A stretch of DNA of 7,263 nt from Bacteroidales bacterium UBA3824 (GCA_002393195.1 DGIK01000143.1:1-7263); one strand, 5' to 3'; shown: positions 1 to 5,499, counted from the first letter of the stretch. Notes: a model not told the origin generated them from the sequence alone. Translations and numbers: made by a program.

Positions 1-45
1 TGATTCATAATCATGAGGTCGCCGGATCATTCCCGGCTCCCGCTA
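1..45 (+). tRNA. tRNA with CAU anticodon, 3' part only (probably elongator Met)
   Basis: The 5' part lies before the window. Visible parts in order are: the 3' end of the 5' anticodon strand (1-3, TGA), a seven-base anticodon loop TTCATAA (4-10, anticodon CAT at 6-8), the 3' anticodon strand (11-15), a standard five-base variable loop AGGTC (16-20), a perfect five-pair T stem (GCCGG 21-25 with CCGGC 33-37), the 3' acceptor strand TCCCGCT (38-44) and discriminator A45. CCA is not encoded; CAT follows. The anticodon stem lacks the three G-C pairs of initiator tRNA, and T at the end of the acceptor strand argues against the initiator 1-72 mismatch. Elongator Met is therefore most likely, with the CAU-reading tRNA-Ile as the alternative. 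The T loop, ATCATTC (26-32), is odd: the near-universal T54 and A58 are replaced by A and T. This could be a variant or a decayed gene. Confidence 0.8.
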
Positions 46-125
46 CATTTACAGATGACAACGAGTTACAGAGATGTGATTCGTTGTTTTTGTATAAATC
101 CTTATTAATCTTAATTTCTAAGCCT

Positions 126-1010
126 ATGAAAAAGAGTTATTTTAACTTGGACGAAGATGCTCCTTTGTTCAACGCTCTGACGAAGATGCCACAATGGTGG
201 AAATGTGTCTTAGAGGATGGAGACCTGTACTGCAATGTTAGAAAGGATAATAGGGTTAATGTCTATTATCGTGGTGCTTCTATCATGAGTCTTTGTTTCG
301 AAGACAATAAGGTTAACTGTGAGATTCATAATTATTATCTTGGTTATGAGAAAGAGATTTGTACCCTTTTGGGCGTCAAATATGGTAATGTGAAGAGTAA
401 CCCAGAGGATATTGTTTGTAGAATTTCCACTATAAAAAAGCGTGTAGAAGCCAACAAAAAGAATGTGGCGTGCCTTGATGGTGATGAAAAAAAAGGGAAA
501 AATTATTCAAGCGAAAAATTTGTTCAGTCGCAATTGTATCTTAATAACAAATCCTATATAGATACAGAATTTGCCTTGTCCTTGGATGATAAAACTCAAA
601 TAAGGATTGACTTGGTCAAACTTTCAGAAGATGGAAGAATATGCTTTGAGGAACTGAAATTGGTAAGTGATGTCAGGCTTAGACCTTCCGGGAAAAAAAA
701 GGCTGAGATCCTTAATCAAATGGATTGTTATGGCAAGTTCCTTAATGAAGCAGCAAAAATAAAAGGAGAACATTCTGAGCCGATAATAGTTGAATATTAT
801 GGCAAACTTGTTCGTATAATGAAAAAAATAGGTATTTCACGCACAGATATTGTTCCGTCATCTGTATGTGATTATGTTTATTTGTATATAGAACAAATTT
901 ATACAAAAAAACACCCATTAAGAGATGCTGCCGTAAAAGCAATTCAAGATGTGTGTGTGGGATTACATTCGAATATTGAAGATGTCGTTCATAATTACGA
1001 AAGCCTATGA
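126..1010 (+). CDS. PD-(D/E)XK nuclease-like protein, partner of the beta-CASP hydrolase
   Basis: A 294-residue protein I cannot assign to a named family. Its central to C-terminal part carries what looks like a PD-(D/E)XK nuclease core: E130 in a helix before the core, E148 in the first strand, D162 in RIDLV, then a beta strand with E176-L-K178 (FEELKLV), and Q198-MDC-Y202, which matches the QxxxY motif of RecB/Cas4-like nucleases. The N-terminal ~115 residues are of unknown fold and rich in Cys and aromatic residues (W24, W25). No signal peptide or membrane segment is seen, so it should be cytoplasmic. ATG 126 is preferred over an upstream in-frame TTG at 84: the extra residues look like untranslated leader, and the 13 bases around ATG 126 recur around the start of the next gene. 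The stop overlaps that start (ATGA), which implies translational coupling. The gene is very AT-rich and has two runs of eight A. It may cut or bind DNA or RNA, as inferred from the motifs. Confidence 0.7.
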   Translation: MKKSYFNLDEDAPLFNALTKMPQWWKCVLEDGDLYCNVRKDNRVNVYYRGASIMSLCFEDNKVNCEIHNYYLGYEKEICTLLGVKYGNVKSNPEDIVCRISTIKKRVEANKKNVACLDGDEKKGKNYSSEKFVQSQLYLNNKSYIDTEFALSLDDKTQIRIDLVKLSEDGRICFEELKLVSDVRLRPSGKKKAEILNQMDCYGKFLNEAAKIKGEHSEPIIVEYYGKLVRIMKKIGISRTDIVPSSVCDYVYLYIEQIYTKKHPLRDAAVKAIQDVCVGLHSNIEDVVHNYESL

Positions 1011-2245
1011 AAATCACGATTCATCGCGGCACTCACCAAATAGGCGGTTGTGTCACGGAATACGAACATAATGGCTGGCGTCTTTTTGTCGATTATGGCG
1101 AGGAGTTGCCTGGCGGACCAAAGACTGGAGATTTGCAGGTCGAAGGATTGACGTATGGCGACTTGTCGAAAAGTGCGTTGCTCATTACTCATTATCATAA
1201 TGACCACATTGGCAATATAACAAAGTTGCCAAATGGATTGCCTATATATATGGGTAAAGTCTCTCGTGAAATACAGTTGATTCTGTCAGACCATTTGAAG
1301 TCCGTGTGTCCCGCCCACAAAGACATGGCTAATTTGCTGCAAAATGCGCAAACTTTTGAGGCAGGAAAGAATTTCACGTTTGGGTCTTTTAAAATAAAGC
1401 CCTTGACGGTGGATCACTCTGCATTTGATGCATACGCATTCAGGATTGAAGCCGATGGGGTAATTGTTTATCATACAGGTGATTTCCGCTTGCATGGTTT
1501 TAGAAGCGGTAGATTCTTTGATATGATAGAAAAATATGTTGGCAAGGTCGATTATGTAGTTTGTGAGGCTACCAATATTATGCGAAAAAGTGCAGCCAGC
1601 AAGAGTGAATCAGCACTTCAAAATGACTTTGTTTCTTTATTCAAGGAGAATAAATACACTGTGGTCTACCTCTCGTCCACAAATATTGACAGAATGTTTG
1701 CCATTTATCGTGCTGCATTAGCAGTTGGAAGACCTTTTTATGTCGATAGTTACCAGAAAGAGATAATGGATGTCATAGTCAAAAGCAAATCTATGTGGAC
1801 TAACTCCGATTTGTTTAAGTATGGTAAATATGAGCCAATACCTTTGATGTCTCAGAGGGGACAATTCCTTGTGAATGATAGTTTTAAAGAGGTTCTTGGT
1901 AAAGGTTATGTTATTGCTGTTCGGAGTATTGAAAAGTTTGACAAATTTCTTGAGCAAATACCAGGAGAAAAAGTTAAAGTGCTGTCTATGTGGGACGGCT
2001 ACGTCAAAGAAGGCACTGCCGCTTATAAAGAAAATCTTGACAACTCTTTGGATGGCAACTATGTTTATATGCATACCAGCGGACATATTGACATGGAAGA
2101 TTTGCGCCAATTATTCCAAATACTTCAGCCAAAGGCCATTATCCCCATCCATACGGATAGTCCAGAGATGTTTGTAAAACAGTTTGGCGACGAATGGCAT
2201 GTTGTCAGTCTCAATGATGGTCAGAGCGTTAGCCTGACGGAGTAA
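1007..2245 (+). CDS. RNase J-like beta-CASP metallo-beta-lactamase-fold nuclease
   Basis: A 412-residue protein with the full set of beta-CASP nuclease motifs. Motif 2 is H62-Y-H64-N-D66-H67, motif 3 is D136-H137-S138, and motif 4 is D159 in HTGDF. E187 in VCEAT corresponds to beta-CASP motif A, H360 in HTSGH to motif B, and H382 in IPIHTD to motif C. The wording of motifs B and C is that of RNase J. These residues bind two zinc ions and hydrolyse phosphodiester bonds in the known family. The N-terminal IGGCVTEYE matches the usual start of RNase J. The protein is shorter than RNase J (about 550 residues) and lacks its C-terminal domain. It is therefore a compact variant and probably not the housekeeping enzyme. 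Its start overlaps the stop of the nuclease-like gene by four bases, so the two are likely made together and may act on the same nucleic acid. Family is confident; substrate (RNA or DNA) is unknown. Confidence 0.88.
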   Translation: MKITIHRGTHQIGGCVTEYEHNGWRLFVDYGEELPGGPKTGDLQVEGLTYGDLSKSALLITHYHNDHIGNITKLPNGLPIYMGKVSREIQLILSDHLKSVCPAHKDMANLLQNAQTFEAGKNFTFGSFKIKPLTVDHSAFDAYAFRIEADGVIVYHTGDFRLHGFRSGRFFDMIEKYVGKVDYVVCEATNIMRKSAASKSESALQNDFVSLFKENKYTVVYLSSTNIDRMFAIYRAALAVGRPFYVDSYQKEIMDVIVKSKSMWTNSDLFKYGKYEPIPLMSQRGQFLVNDSFKEVLGKGYVIAVRSIEKFDKFLEQIPGEKVKVLSMWDGYVKEGTAAYKENLDNSLDGNYVYMHTSGHIDMEDLRQLFQILQPKAIIPIHTDSPEMFVKQFGDEWHVVSLNDGQSVSLTE

Positions 2246-2265
2246 GTGTGTATTTACGTTGCCTT

Positions 2266-2289
2266 CCCAATTTTTTTGCAATTATTGGG
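2266..2289 (+). terminator. weak inverted repeat after the beta-CASP gene, possible terminator
   Basis: CCCAAT (2266-2271) pairs with ATTGGG (2284-2289), extendable by two G-T pairs outward, around a 12-base loop that contains seven T. There is no T tract after the 3' arm, so this is not a classical intrinsic terminator. It lies 21 bases after the stop and just before the toxin-antitoxin promoter, which is where a terminator would be expected. Confidence 0.25.
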
Positions 2290-2296
2290 GGTAACA

Positions 2297-2328
2297 TTTG
2301 CAAAATGGTTCAATTTTGATTACATTTG
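2297..2328 (+). promoter_or_regulatory. Bacteroidetes-type promoter of the toxin-antitoxin operon
   Basis: TTTG at 2297-2300 (the -33 element) is followed 20 bases later by TACATTTG at 2321-2328. This matches the Bacteroidetes sigma-ABfr consensus TTTG-N19/20-TAnnTTTG closely. Transcription would start near 2335, about 20 bases before the antitoxin ATG. The nonamer ACATTTGCA occurs both over the -33 element (2294-2302) and over the -7 element (2322-2330), exactly 28 bases apart. Confidence 0.65.
2301..2318 (+). promoter_or_regulatory. candidate operator between the -33 and -7 elements
   Basis: A perfect inverted repeat, CAAAAT (2301-2306) and ATTTTG (2313-2318) with a six-base spacer, sits between the two promoter elements. 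Antitoxins of this type normally repress their own operon by binding such a site. Binding here would block RNA polymerase. The assignment rests on symmetry and position only, and the region is AT-rich. Confidence 0.35.
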
Positions 2329-2354
2329 CAGCACAAACCAAACATCAAAACACT

Positions 2355-2609
2355 ATGACAGCAATGCAACTCAGGGCGGAATTGACCCATGAAATGGACT
2401 TGTACGCCGACAATGAAGATATACTCCAGCAGGTGCTCGATTTTTTCCGCTCACTTACGCGGAAGAAACCAGACCCTACGCTTATGTCGAAGGAGGATTT
2501 CTTTAAGAAACTTGAAGAATCTCGCCAACAGGCACGGGAGGGCAAAGTCTATTCAAAACGCGACGATGAAACATTCGACCAATTTTTCAAACGTATGAGC
2601 CATGTATAA
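2355..2609 (+). CDS. antitoxin of a YoeB/Txe-type toxin-antitoxin module
   Basis: An 84-residue acidic protein placed just before, and overlapping by eight bases, a clear YoeB-like toxin gene. It resembles the antitoxins commonly paired with YoeB toxins in Bacteroides: an N-terminal part starting MTAMQLRAEL, a helix around residues 21-36, then a DPTLMSKEDFFKKLEE segment (40-55) and a charged C-terminal region (60-84) that would wrap around and neutralise the toxin. ATG 2355 is chosen over an in-frame TTG at 2298 because the TTG lies within the promoter itself, upstream of the expected transcript start. No DNA-binding fold is obvious to me. Autorepression is inferred from the family and from the symmetric site in the promoter. 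Confidence 0.8.
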   Translation: MTAMQLRAELTHEMDLYADNEDILQQVLDFFRSLTRKKPDPTLMSKEDFFKKLEESRQQAREGKVYSKRDDETFDQFFKRMSHV

Positions 2610-2877
2610 AGTTGACTTCACCCCAAAAGCCATTGACGATGTTAATATGCTCCGAAAGAAAGCCCCAACCGCCTATAAAAAACTCCTCCGTCTCCTCTCA
2701 GAATTGGAGGAACATCCCACTACCGGTTCTGGCATCCCCAAGCCGCTCCGCGAGGATAAACAAGGCGCATGGTCTCGACGCATCAACCAAGAGCATCGGC
2801 TTGTGTACGAAATACACGGCGCAGAAATCCTCGTCCTTGTTATCTCCGCATACGGACACTATGACGACGAAAAGTAA
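2602..2877 (+). CDS. yoeB: YoeB/Txe-family mRNA interferase toxin
   Basis: A 91-residue basic protein with the family core: W57-S-R-R-I-N, E64-H-R66-L-V-Y69, and a C-terminal H86-Y87 pair. By alignment with E. coli YoeB these correspond to W56-S-R-R, E63, R65, and H83-Y84, the RNase site that cuts mRNA in the ribosomal A site. Unlike the E. coli protein, it has several residues after the HY pair (residues 88-91, DDEK). One notable change is that E46 of E. coli YoeB, in the KPEPLKH segment, aligns with K47 here (IPKPLRE). E46 has been proposed as the general base, so activity may differ or rely on E64. Translation begins inside the antitoxin gene, the usual arrangement that keeps toxin output coupled to antitoxin. 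Confidence 0.88.
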   Translation: MYKVDFTPKAIDDVNMLRKKAPTAYKKLLRLLSELEEHPTTGSGIPKPLREDKQGAWSRRINQEHRLVYEIHGAEILVLVISAYGHYDDEK

Positions 2878-2893
2878 AGATACTTTTTTACTT
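2872..2893 (+). terminator. hairpin at the end of the toxin gene, possible terminator
   Basis: AAGTAAA (2872-2878) and TTTACTT (2887-2893) form a perfect seven-pair stem with an eight-base loop. The toxin stop codon TAA (2875-2877) lies in the 5' arm. The loop and 3' arm contain six consecutive T (2884-2889), but no T tract follows at once. The stem is AT-rich and weak. Confidence 0.3.
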
Positions 2894-2921
2894 CGACTTG
2901 TTGAATTATAAAATTTTTTCT

Positions 2922-2929
2922 TATCTTTG
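2922..2929 (+). promoter_or_regulatory. -7 promoter element for the membrane/radical SAM genes
   Basis: TATCTTTG matches the Bacteroidetes TAnnTTTG element. GTTG at 2900-2903, 18 bases upstream, is an acceptable -33 element. The start codon follows 34 bases after the element. Confidence 0.55.
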
Positions 2930-2963
2930 ACGGCAAGTATCAACATTAAAAATATACAGCGAT

Positions 2964-3518
2964 ATGGGAAGCAGAATTTTGGCGGTGTTTGCAATCGTGT
3001 TTGTGGGCATTGCGTTTGGGCTTGTGGCGGTCGTGGTGTTTTTGACGCGGGGCAGGTCGGAATTTTGGGTTGATAAGAAATTGAAGGTTGGAGGTATGCT
3101 CCTGACCCTTTCGAGCATTATTGGCGGTGCGAGCGGCTGCGGCGTTTTCCAGCCGACTTGCTACGACACGGCGCGTCCGCCCGACACTGGCGAACCCGAG
3201 GTGACGTGCTACGATGTGGCATACGAGCCGTACCGTTTTGACCTCGGCAAAATCTCCAACACACCCACGCTTACCATCACTGGCGAAAAACAAGGTGAGG
3301 ATGGCAAATTTTTCTATAAAATTACGCCGAAGGACAGCGAGGTGGAGTTTGCAAAAGGTGCGATAGAATTGGACACAACCGGACAATTTACGATAGCAAC
3401 TGGCAAAAAGGCCACTCCGGGCAGTTATGAACTCCATCTTACTGAGGGCGCGCTGTATGGCGACAATTGCCAGTACGTTACCACAATAACATTTGATATA
3501 AAAGACGATACCAAATGA
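2964..3518 (+). CDS. membrane or lipoprotein-like protein encoded with a radical SAM enzyme
   Basis: A 184-residue protein without an assigned function. Residues 5-27 form a strong membrane segment followed by RGR. A basic KKLK (38-41) and a second hydrophobic stretch (44-57) end at C59 in GASGC, which resembles a lipoprotein signal although the lipobox is imperfect. Next come two near-copies of TCYD[TV]A (65-70 and 81-86) with a Pro/Glu-rich linker between them. The rest (~98-181) is predicted beta-rich, and the segment around KKATPGSYELHL (148-159) resembles Ig-like extracellular domains. Cysteines are C59, C66, C82 and C169. The stop overlaps the start of the radical SAM gene (ATGA). This layout resembles the putative lipoproteins paired with radical SAM/SPASM enzymes in Bacteroidetes. 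Being the substrate or partner of that enzyme is an inference. Confidence 0.6.
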   Translation: MGSRILAVFAIVFVGIAFGLVAVVVFLTRGRSEFWVDKKLKVGGMLLTLSSIIGGASGCGVFQPTCYDTARPPDTGEPEVTCYDVAYEPYRFDLGKISNTPTLTITGEKQGEDGKFFYKITPKDSEVEFAKGAIELDTTGQFTIATGKKATPGSYELHLTEGALYGDNCQYVTTITFDIKDDTK

Positions 3519-4543
3519 AACCGAAACTTCCGCTTGTAAGTTTTGAGGTAACAATGAGTTGCAATCTCAATTGCCTGTTTTGCTACAATCATTACAAAGG
3601 TGTGGGAGCGATGCCTGCGCCGTCGTCTTACAGCGATGCGAGGAAGGCGTTGAAGATGATTTTCAAGAAGTTTGACGTCGGGCAGATAACATTCACCGGC
3701 GGCGAACCTTTTATGGGCGAGAGGTTTTCGGAACTTGTATTGACGGCGCGGATGCACGGCGCAAAAGTTGGCATCATCTCCAACGGCAACTTCGCCGCCC
3801 CTGAGAGTTATCTCCAATTGACAAAACTTGGTGTCAACCTTTTTGAATTGCCACTCCACAGCCACGACCCAAAAATCCACGACCTGATGACGCGGCGTGA
3901 TGGGGCGCATAATAAGTCGTTGACGGTAATAAAAACACTCCTGTCCAATGGCGTGACGCCCGTTGCAGTAATCGTACTTACAAAGTATAATGCCGACCAA
4001 GCCGTTGATACAGTGCGTTTTATAGAGAGTCTTGGCATCAAGAGGATAATGCTCAACCGTTACAACATTGGCGGTGCGGGCGTTGGCAATCCGTCTGAAA
4101 TATTGCCGACGGAGGAGCAATTGATAAAGGCATACCGTGAAGTATCGGATGTGGCTTTGTCTCAGGGACTTACGGTATTGTCAAGCGTTTGTACGCCAGT
4201 GTGCATCCTCAATCCCAAAGACTATCGCGGGATACAGTTTTCGGGCTGCACCACCGACCTCACAAAACGCGCTATTACAATCGATTACAATGGCAATCTG
4301 AGATTTTGCAACCATTCGCCAGTGGTGCTTGGCAATATTTTCCGCAATACAGTGGAGGAGATTTTCAACAGCCCCGCGCTCGACGAATGGCGCGACACTG
4401 TGCCTGAATTTTGCAAGGGCTGCCACTACTTCGCGACGTGCAAGGGCGGCTGCCGTGCGGCGAGTCAGCAGTGCGGAAAATCGCTCGATACGCCCGACCC
4501 GATAATTTTTTGTTACGGGAAATTTCCAAAAGTTAGCCATTAA
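3515..4543 (+). CDS. radical SAM/SPASM enzyme of the peptide/protein-maturase type
   Basis: A 342-residue protein. C16-NLN-C20-LF-C23 is the CxxxCxxC motif that binds the 4Fe-4S cluster cleaving S-adenosylmethionine. T61-GGEP is the SAM amino-group motif, and SNGN (89-92) fits the next strand. The C-terminal part has SPASM-type cysteines: C245, C265, then C300-KG-C303, C309-KGG-C313, C320 and C333, with the typical CxxCx5CxxxC pattern. These would hold one or two auxiliary clusters. SPASM enzymes such as anSME and peptide maturases modify side chains or backbones of proteins and peptides. Translation starts inside the stop of the membrane/lipoprotein-like gene, so the two products are made together and that protein is the best candidate substrate. 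The exact chemistry cannot be read from the sequence. A haem- or cofactor-maturation role is possible but less likely given the context. Confidence 0.88.
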   Translation: MKPKLPLVSFEVTMSCNLNCLFCYNHYKGVGAMPAPSSYSDARKALKMIFKKFDVGQITFTGGEPFMGERFSELVLTARMHGAKVGIISNGNFAAPESYLQLTKLGVNLFELPLHSHDPKIHDLMTRRDGAHNKSLTVIKTLLSNGVTPVAVIVLTKYNADQAVDTVRFIESLGIKRIMLNRYNIGGAGVGNPSEILPTEEQLIKAYREVSDVALSQGLTVLSSVCTPVCILNPKDYRGIQFSGCTTDLTKRAITIDYNGNLRFCNHSPVVLGNIFRNTVEEIFNSPALDEWRDTVPEFCKGCHYFATCKGGCRAASQQCGKSLDTPDPIIFCYGKFPKVSH

Positions 4544-4546
4544 TTG

Positions 4547-4554
4547 TAACTTTG
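4547..4554 (+). promoter_or_regulatory. -7 promoter element before the outer-membrane protein gene
   Basis: TAACTTTG is a full match to the Bacteroidetes TAnnTTTG element and begins four bases after the radical SAM stop codon. The -33 element would fall inside the end of that gene, where only a weak TTTC (4523-4526) is seen. The outer-membrane protein can therefore be transcribed on its own. Confidence 0.6.
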
Positions 4555-4562
4555 CCGTCCGA

Positions 4563-4586
4563 ATGAAAATCATTTTTTACAGATGA
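4563..4586 (+). CDS. possible seven-codon leader ORF (MKIIFYR)
   Basis: An ATG eight bases after the -7 element opens seven codons, and its TGA overlaps the ATG of the outer-membrane protein gene (ATGA at 4583-4586). Because it starts almost at the expected transcription start, it may be leaderless or fortuitous. If translated, it would couple ribosomes onto the following gene. Confidence 0.2.
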   Translation: MKIIFYR

Positions 4587-5398
4587 CAAGGATTATAATA
4601 ATATTGGCAGTATTGGCGGCGGTCGTGCAGACAGATTGCACGGCGCAGAATCTTTTTGGCGTCAACGGCTACTACTCGATGAACTCCATCTCCGTGGACT
4701 CCTCGGGTATGAAACGCAAGATATTTGCAGAGCCGGGATTTGGCGGCGGCTTCGTGTACAAACACATGGAACTGAGAAACTTGATAGGTTTTCAGGCAGA
4801 GGTCAATTATGATTATGTGGGATTCCGCATCGAGCCAACAGATTCCACGTATTACAAGCAAAACATCAAATATGTTACTGTGCCGCTATTGGCGCACGTC
4901 AACATCGGCAAATACTCGGTGAAGGCTATATTTGCGATAGGCCCGTATTTCAATGTGCTTGTGGATTATTCCAAGCCACGTCACAATATCGACAATATTG
5001 ATTCGTCAATTGTATCTCACATACATTCAGGTAGTTACAATAGACTTTCATACGGTCTTTACGGCGAGGCGGGCATTGCGATATGCACCAAATACGGAGT
5101 TTTTGAGATATTGGGACACGGCTCTGTCGGAATGTCGAAGATGAAGGATCTCGGCAAACTATCGTTGATGAACTATATGACTTCGCGCAATGTTGCTGTC
5201 GGCGTATCGTACCTCGTACCCTTCGGCAAGGGCGAAAAGTATTACACCAAGCGCGAAAAAATCAAGAAAGACGCTGACGAGGTTGAAGAGGGCGTTGATA
5301 TTGATAATAACATCCCCGACGAAAATTCCGAACCTGAAACCACCGAACCCGAAACTCCTGCCGAAGACGAAAATTGGGAAGACAGGAGAGAGAATTGA
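4583..5398 (+). CDS. outer-membrane beta-barrel protein (PorT-like) with charged tail
   Basis: A 271-residue protein with a Sec signal peptide (basic start MTR, hydrophobic 4-15, likely cleavage near residue 21, TAQN). Residues 25-215 alternate hydrophobic and polar positions, with aromatic and Gly residues placed as in small outer-membrane beta-barrels: GFGGGFVYK, LIGFQAEVNYDYVGF, KYVTVPLLAHVNIGK, IFAIGPYFNVL and VAVGVSYLVPFG. This is the pattern of the PorT/OMP_b-brl_2 group of Bacteroidetes. After the last strand comes a basic stretch (216-229, many Lys) and then an acidic tail (230-270) with repeated EPET units, presumably in the periplasm. It follows the radical SAM gene by 39 bases but has its own promoter. 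Function is unknown; a link to the preceding pair is only positional. The stop codon lies in the first unit of a tandem repeat. Confidence 0.75.
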   Translation: MTRIIIILAVLAAVVQTDCTAQNLFGVNGYYSMNSISVDSSGMKRKIFAEPGFGGGFVYKHMELRNLIGFQAEVNYDYVGFRIEPTDSTYYKQNIKYVTVPLLAHVNIGKYSVKAIFAIGPYFNVLVDYSKPRHNIDNIDSSIVSHIHSGSYNRLSYGLYGEAGIAICTKYGVFEILGHGSVGMSKMKDLGKLSLMNYMTSRNVAVGVSYLVPFGKGEKYYTKREKIKKDADEVEEGVDIDNNIPDENSEPETTEPETPAEDENWEDRREN

Positions 5399-5480
5399 AA
5401 ATTGAAAATTGAAAATTGAAAATTGAAAATTAAAAATTAAAAATTAAAAATTGAAAATTAAAAATTAAAAATTAAAAATT
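5394..5480 (+). repeat. heptanucleotide tandem array ATTGAAA/ATTAAAA
   Basis: Twelve uninterrupted seven-base units plus a partial ATT. In order they are five ATTGAAA, three ATTAAAA, one ATTGAAA and three ATTAAAA. The last eight units form two copies of a 28-base higher-order repeat (5422-5449 and 5450-5477). The array starts inside the last codons of the outer-membrane protein gene, whose TGA is part of unit one. Because seven is not a multiple of three, the array closes all forward reading frames. Confidence 0.95.
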
Positions 5481-5483
5481 GGG

Positions 5484-5496
5484 CATCCGCCGGATG
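5484..5496. repeat. GC-rich palindrome between the two heptamer arrays
   Basis: CATCCG-C-CGGATG is a perfect inverted repeat with a one-base centre. It lies in the only G+C-rich stretch (5481-5499) between two very AT-rich arrays. The centre is too small for the whole stem to form as RNA; a four-pair stem with a five-base loop is possible. Confidence 0.6.
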
Positions 5497-5499
5497 GCA

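Noticed and set aside
54..107. 17-codon ORF after the tRNA (MTTSYRDVIRCFCINPY)
   Set aside because: No promoter, no family, and overlap with the leader of the next gene; only the shared 14-mer with 4576-4589 makes it worth recording.
84..125. TTG start giving a 14-residue extension of the nuclease-like protein
   Set aside because: ATG 126 is an ordinary start with the same context as the next gene's start; the extension is AT-rich leader sequence.
1007..2245. Metallo-beta-lactamase or glyoxalase-type hydrolase
   Set aside because: The beta-CASP motifs (E187, H360, H382) after the MBL part place it with nucleases of the RNase J group.
2946..4120. Long open frames on the minus strand opposite the membrane/lipoprotein and radical SAM genes (about 202 and 231 codons)
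   Set aside because: They mirror high-G+C coding frames on the + strand, have no recognisable domains, and overlap well-supported genes.
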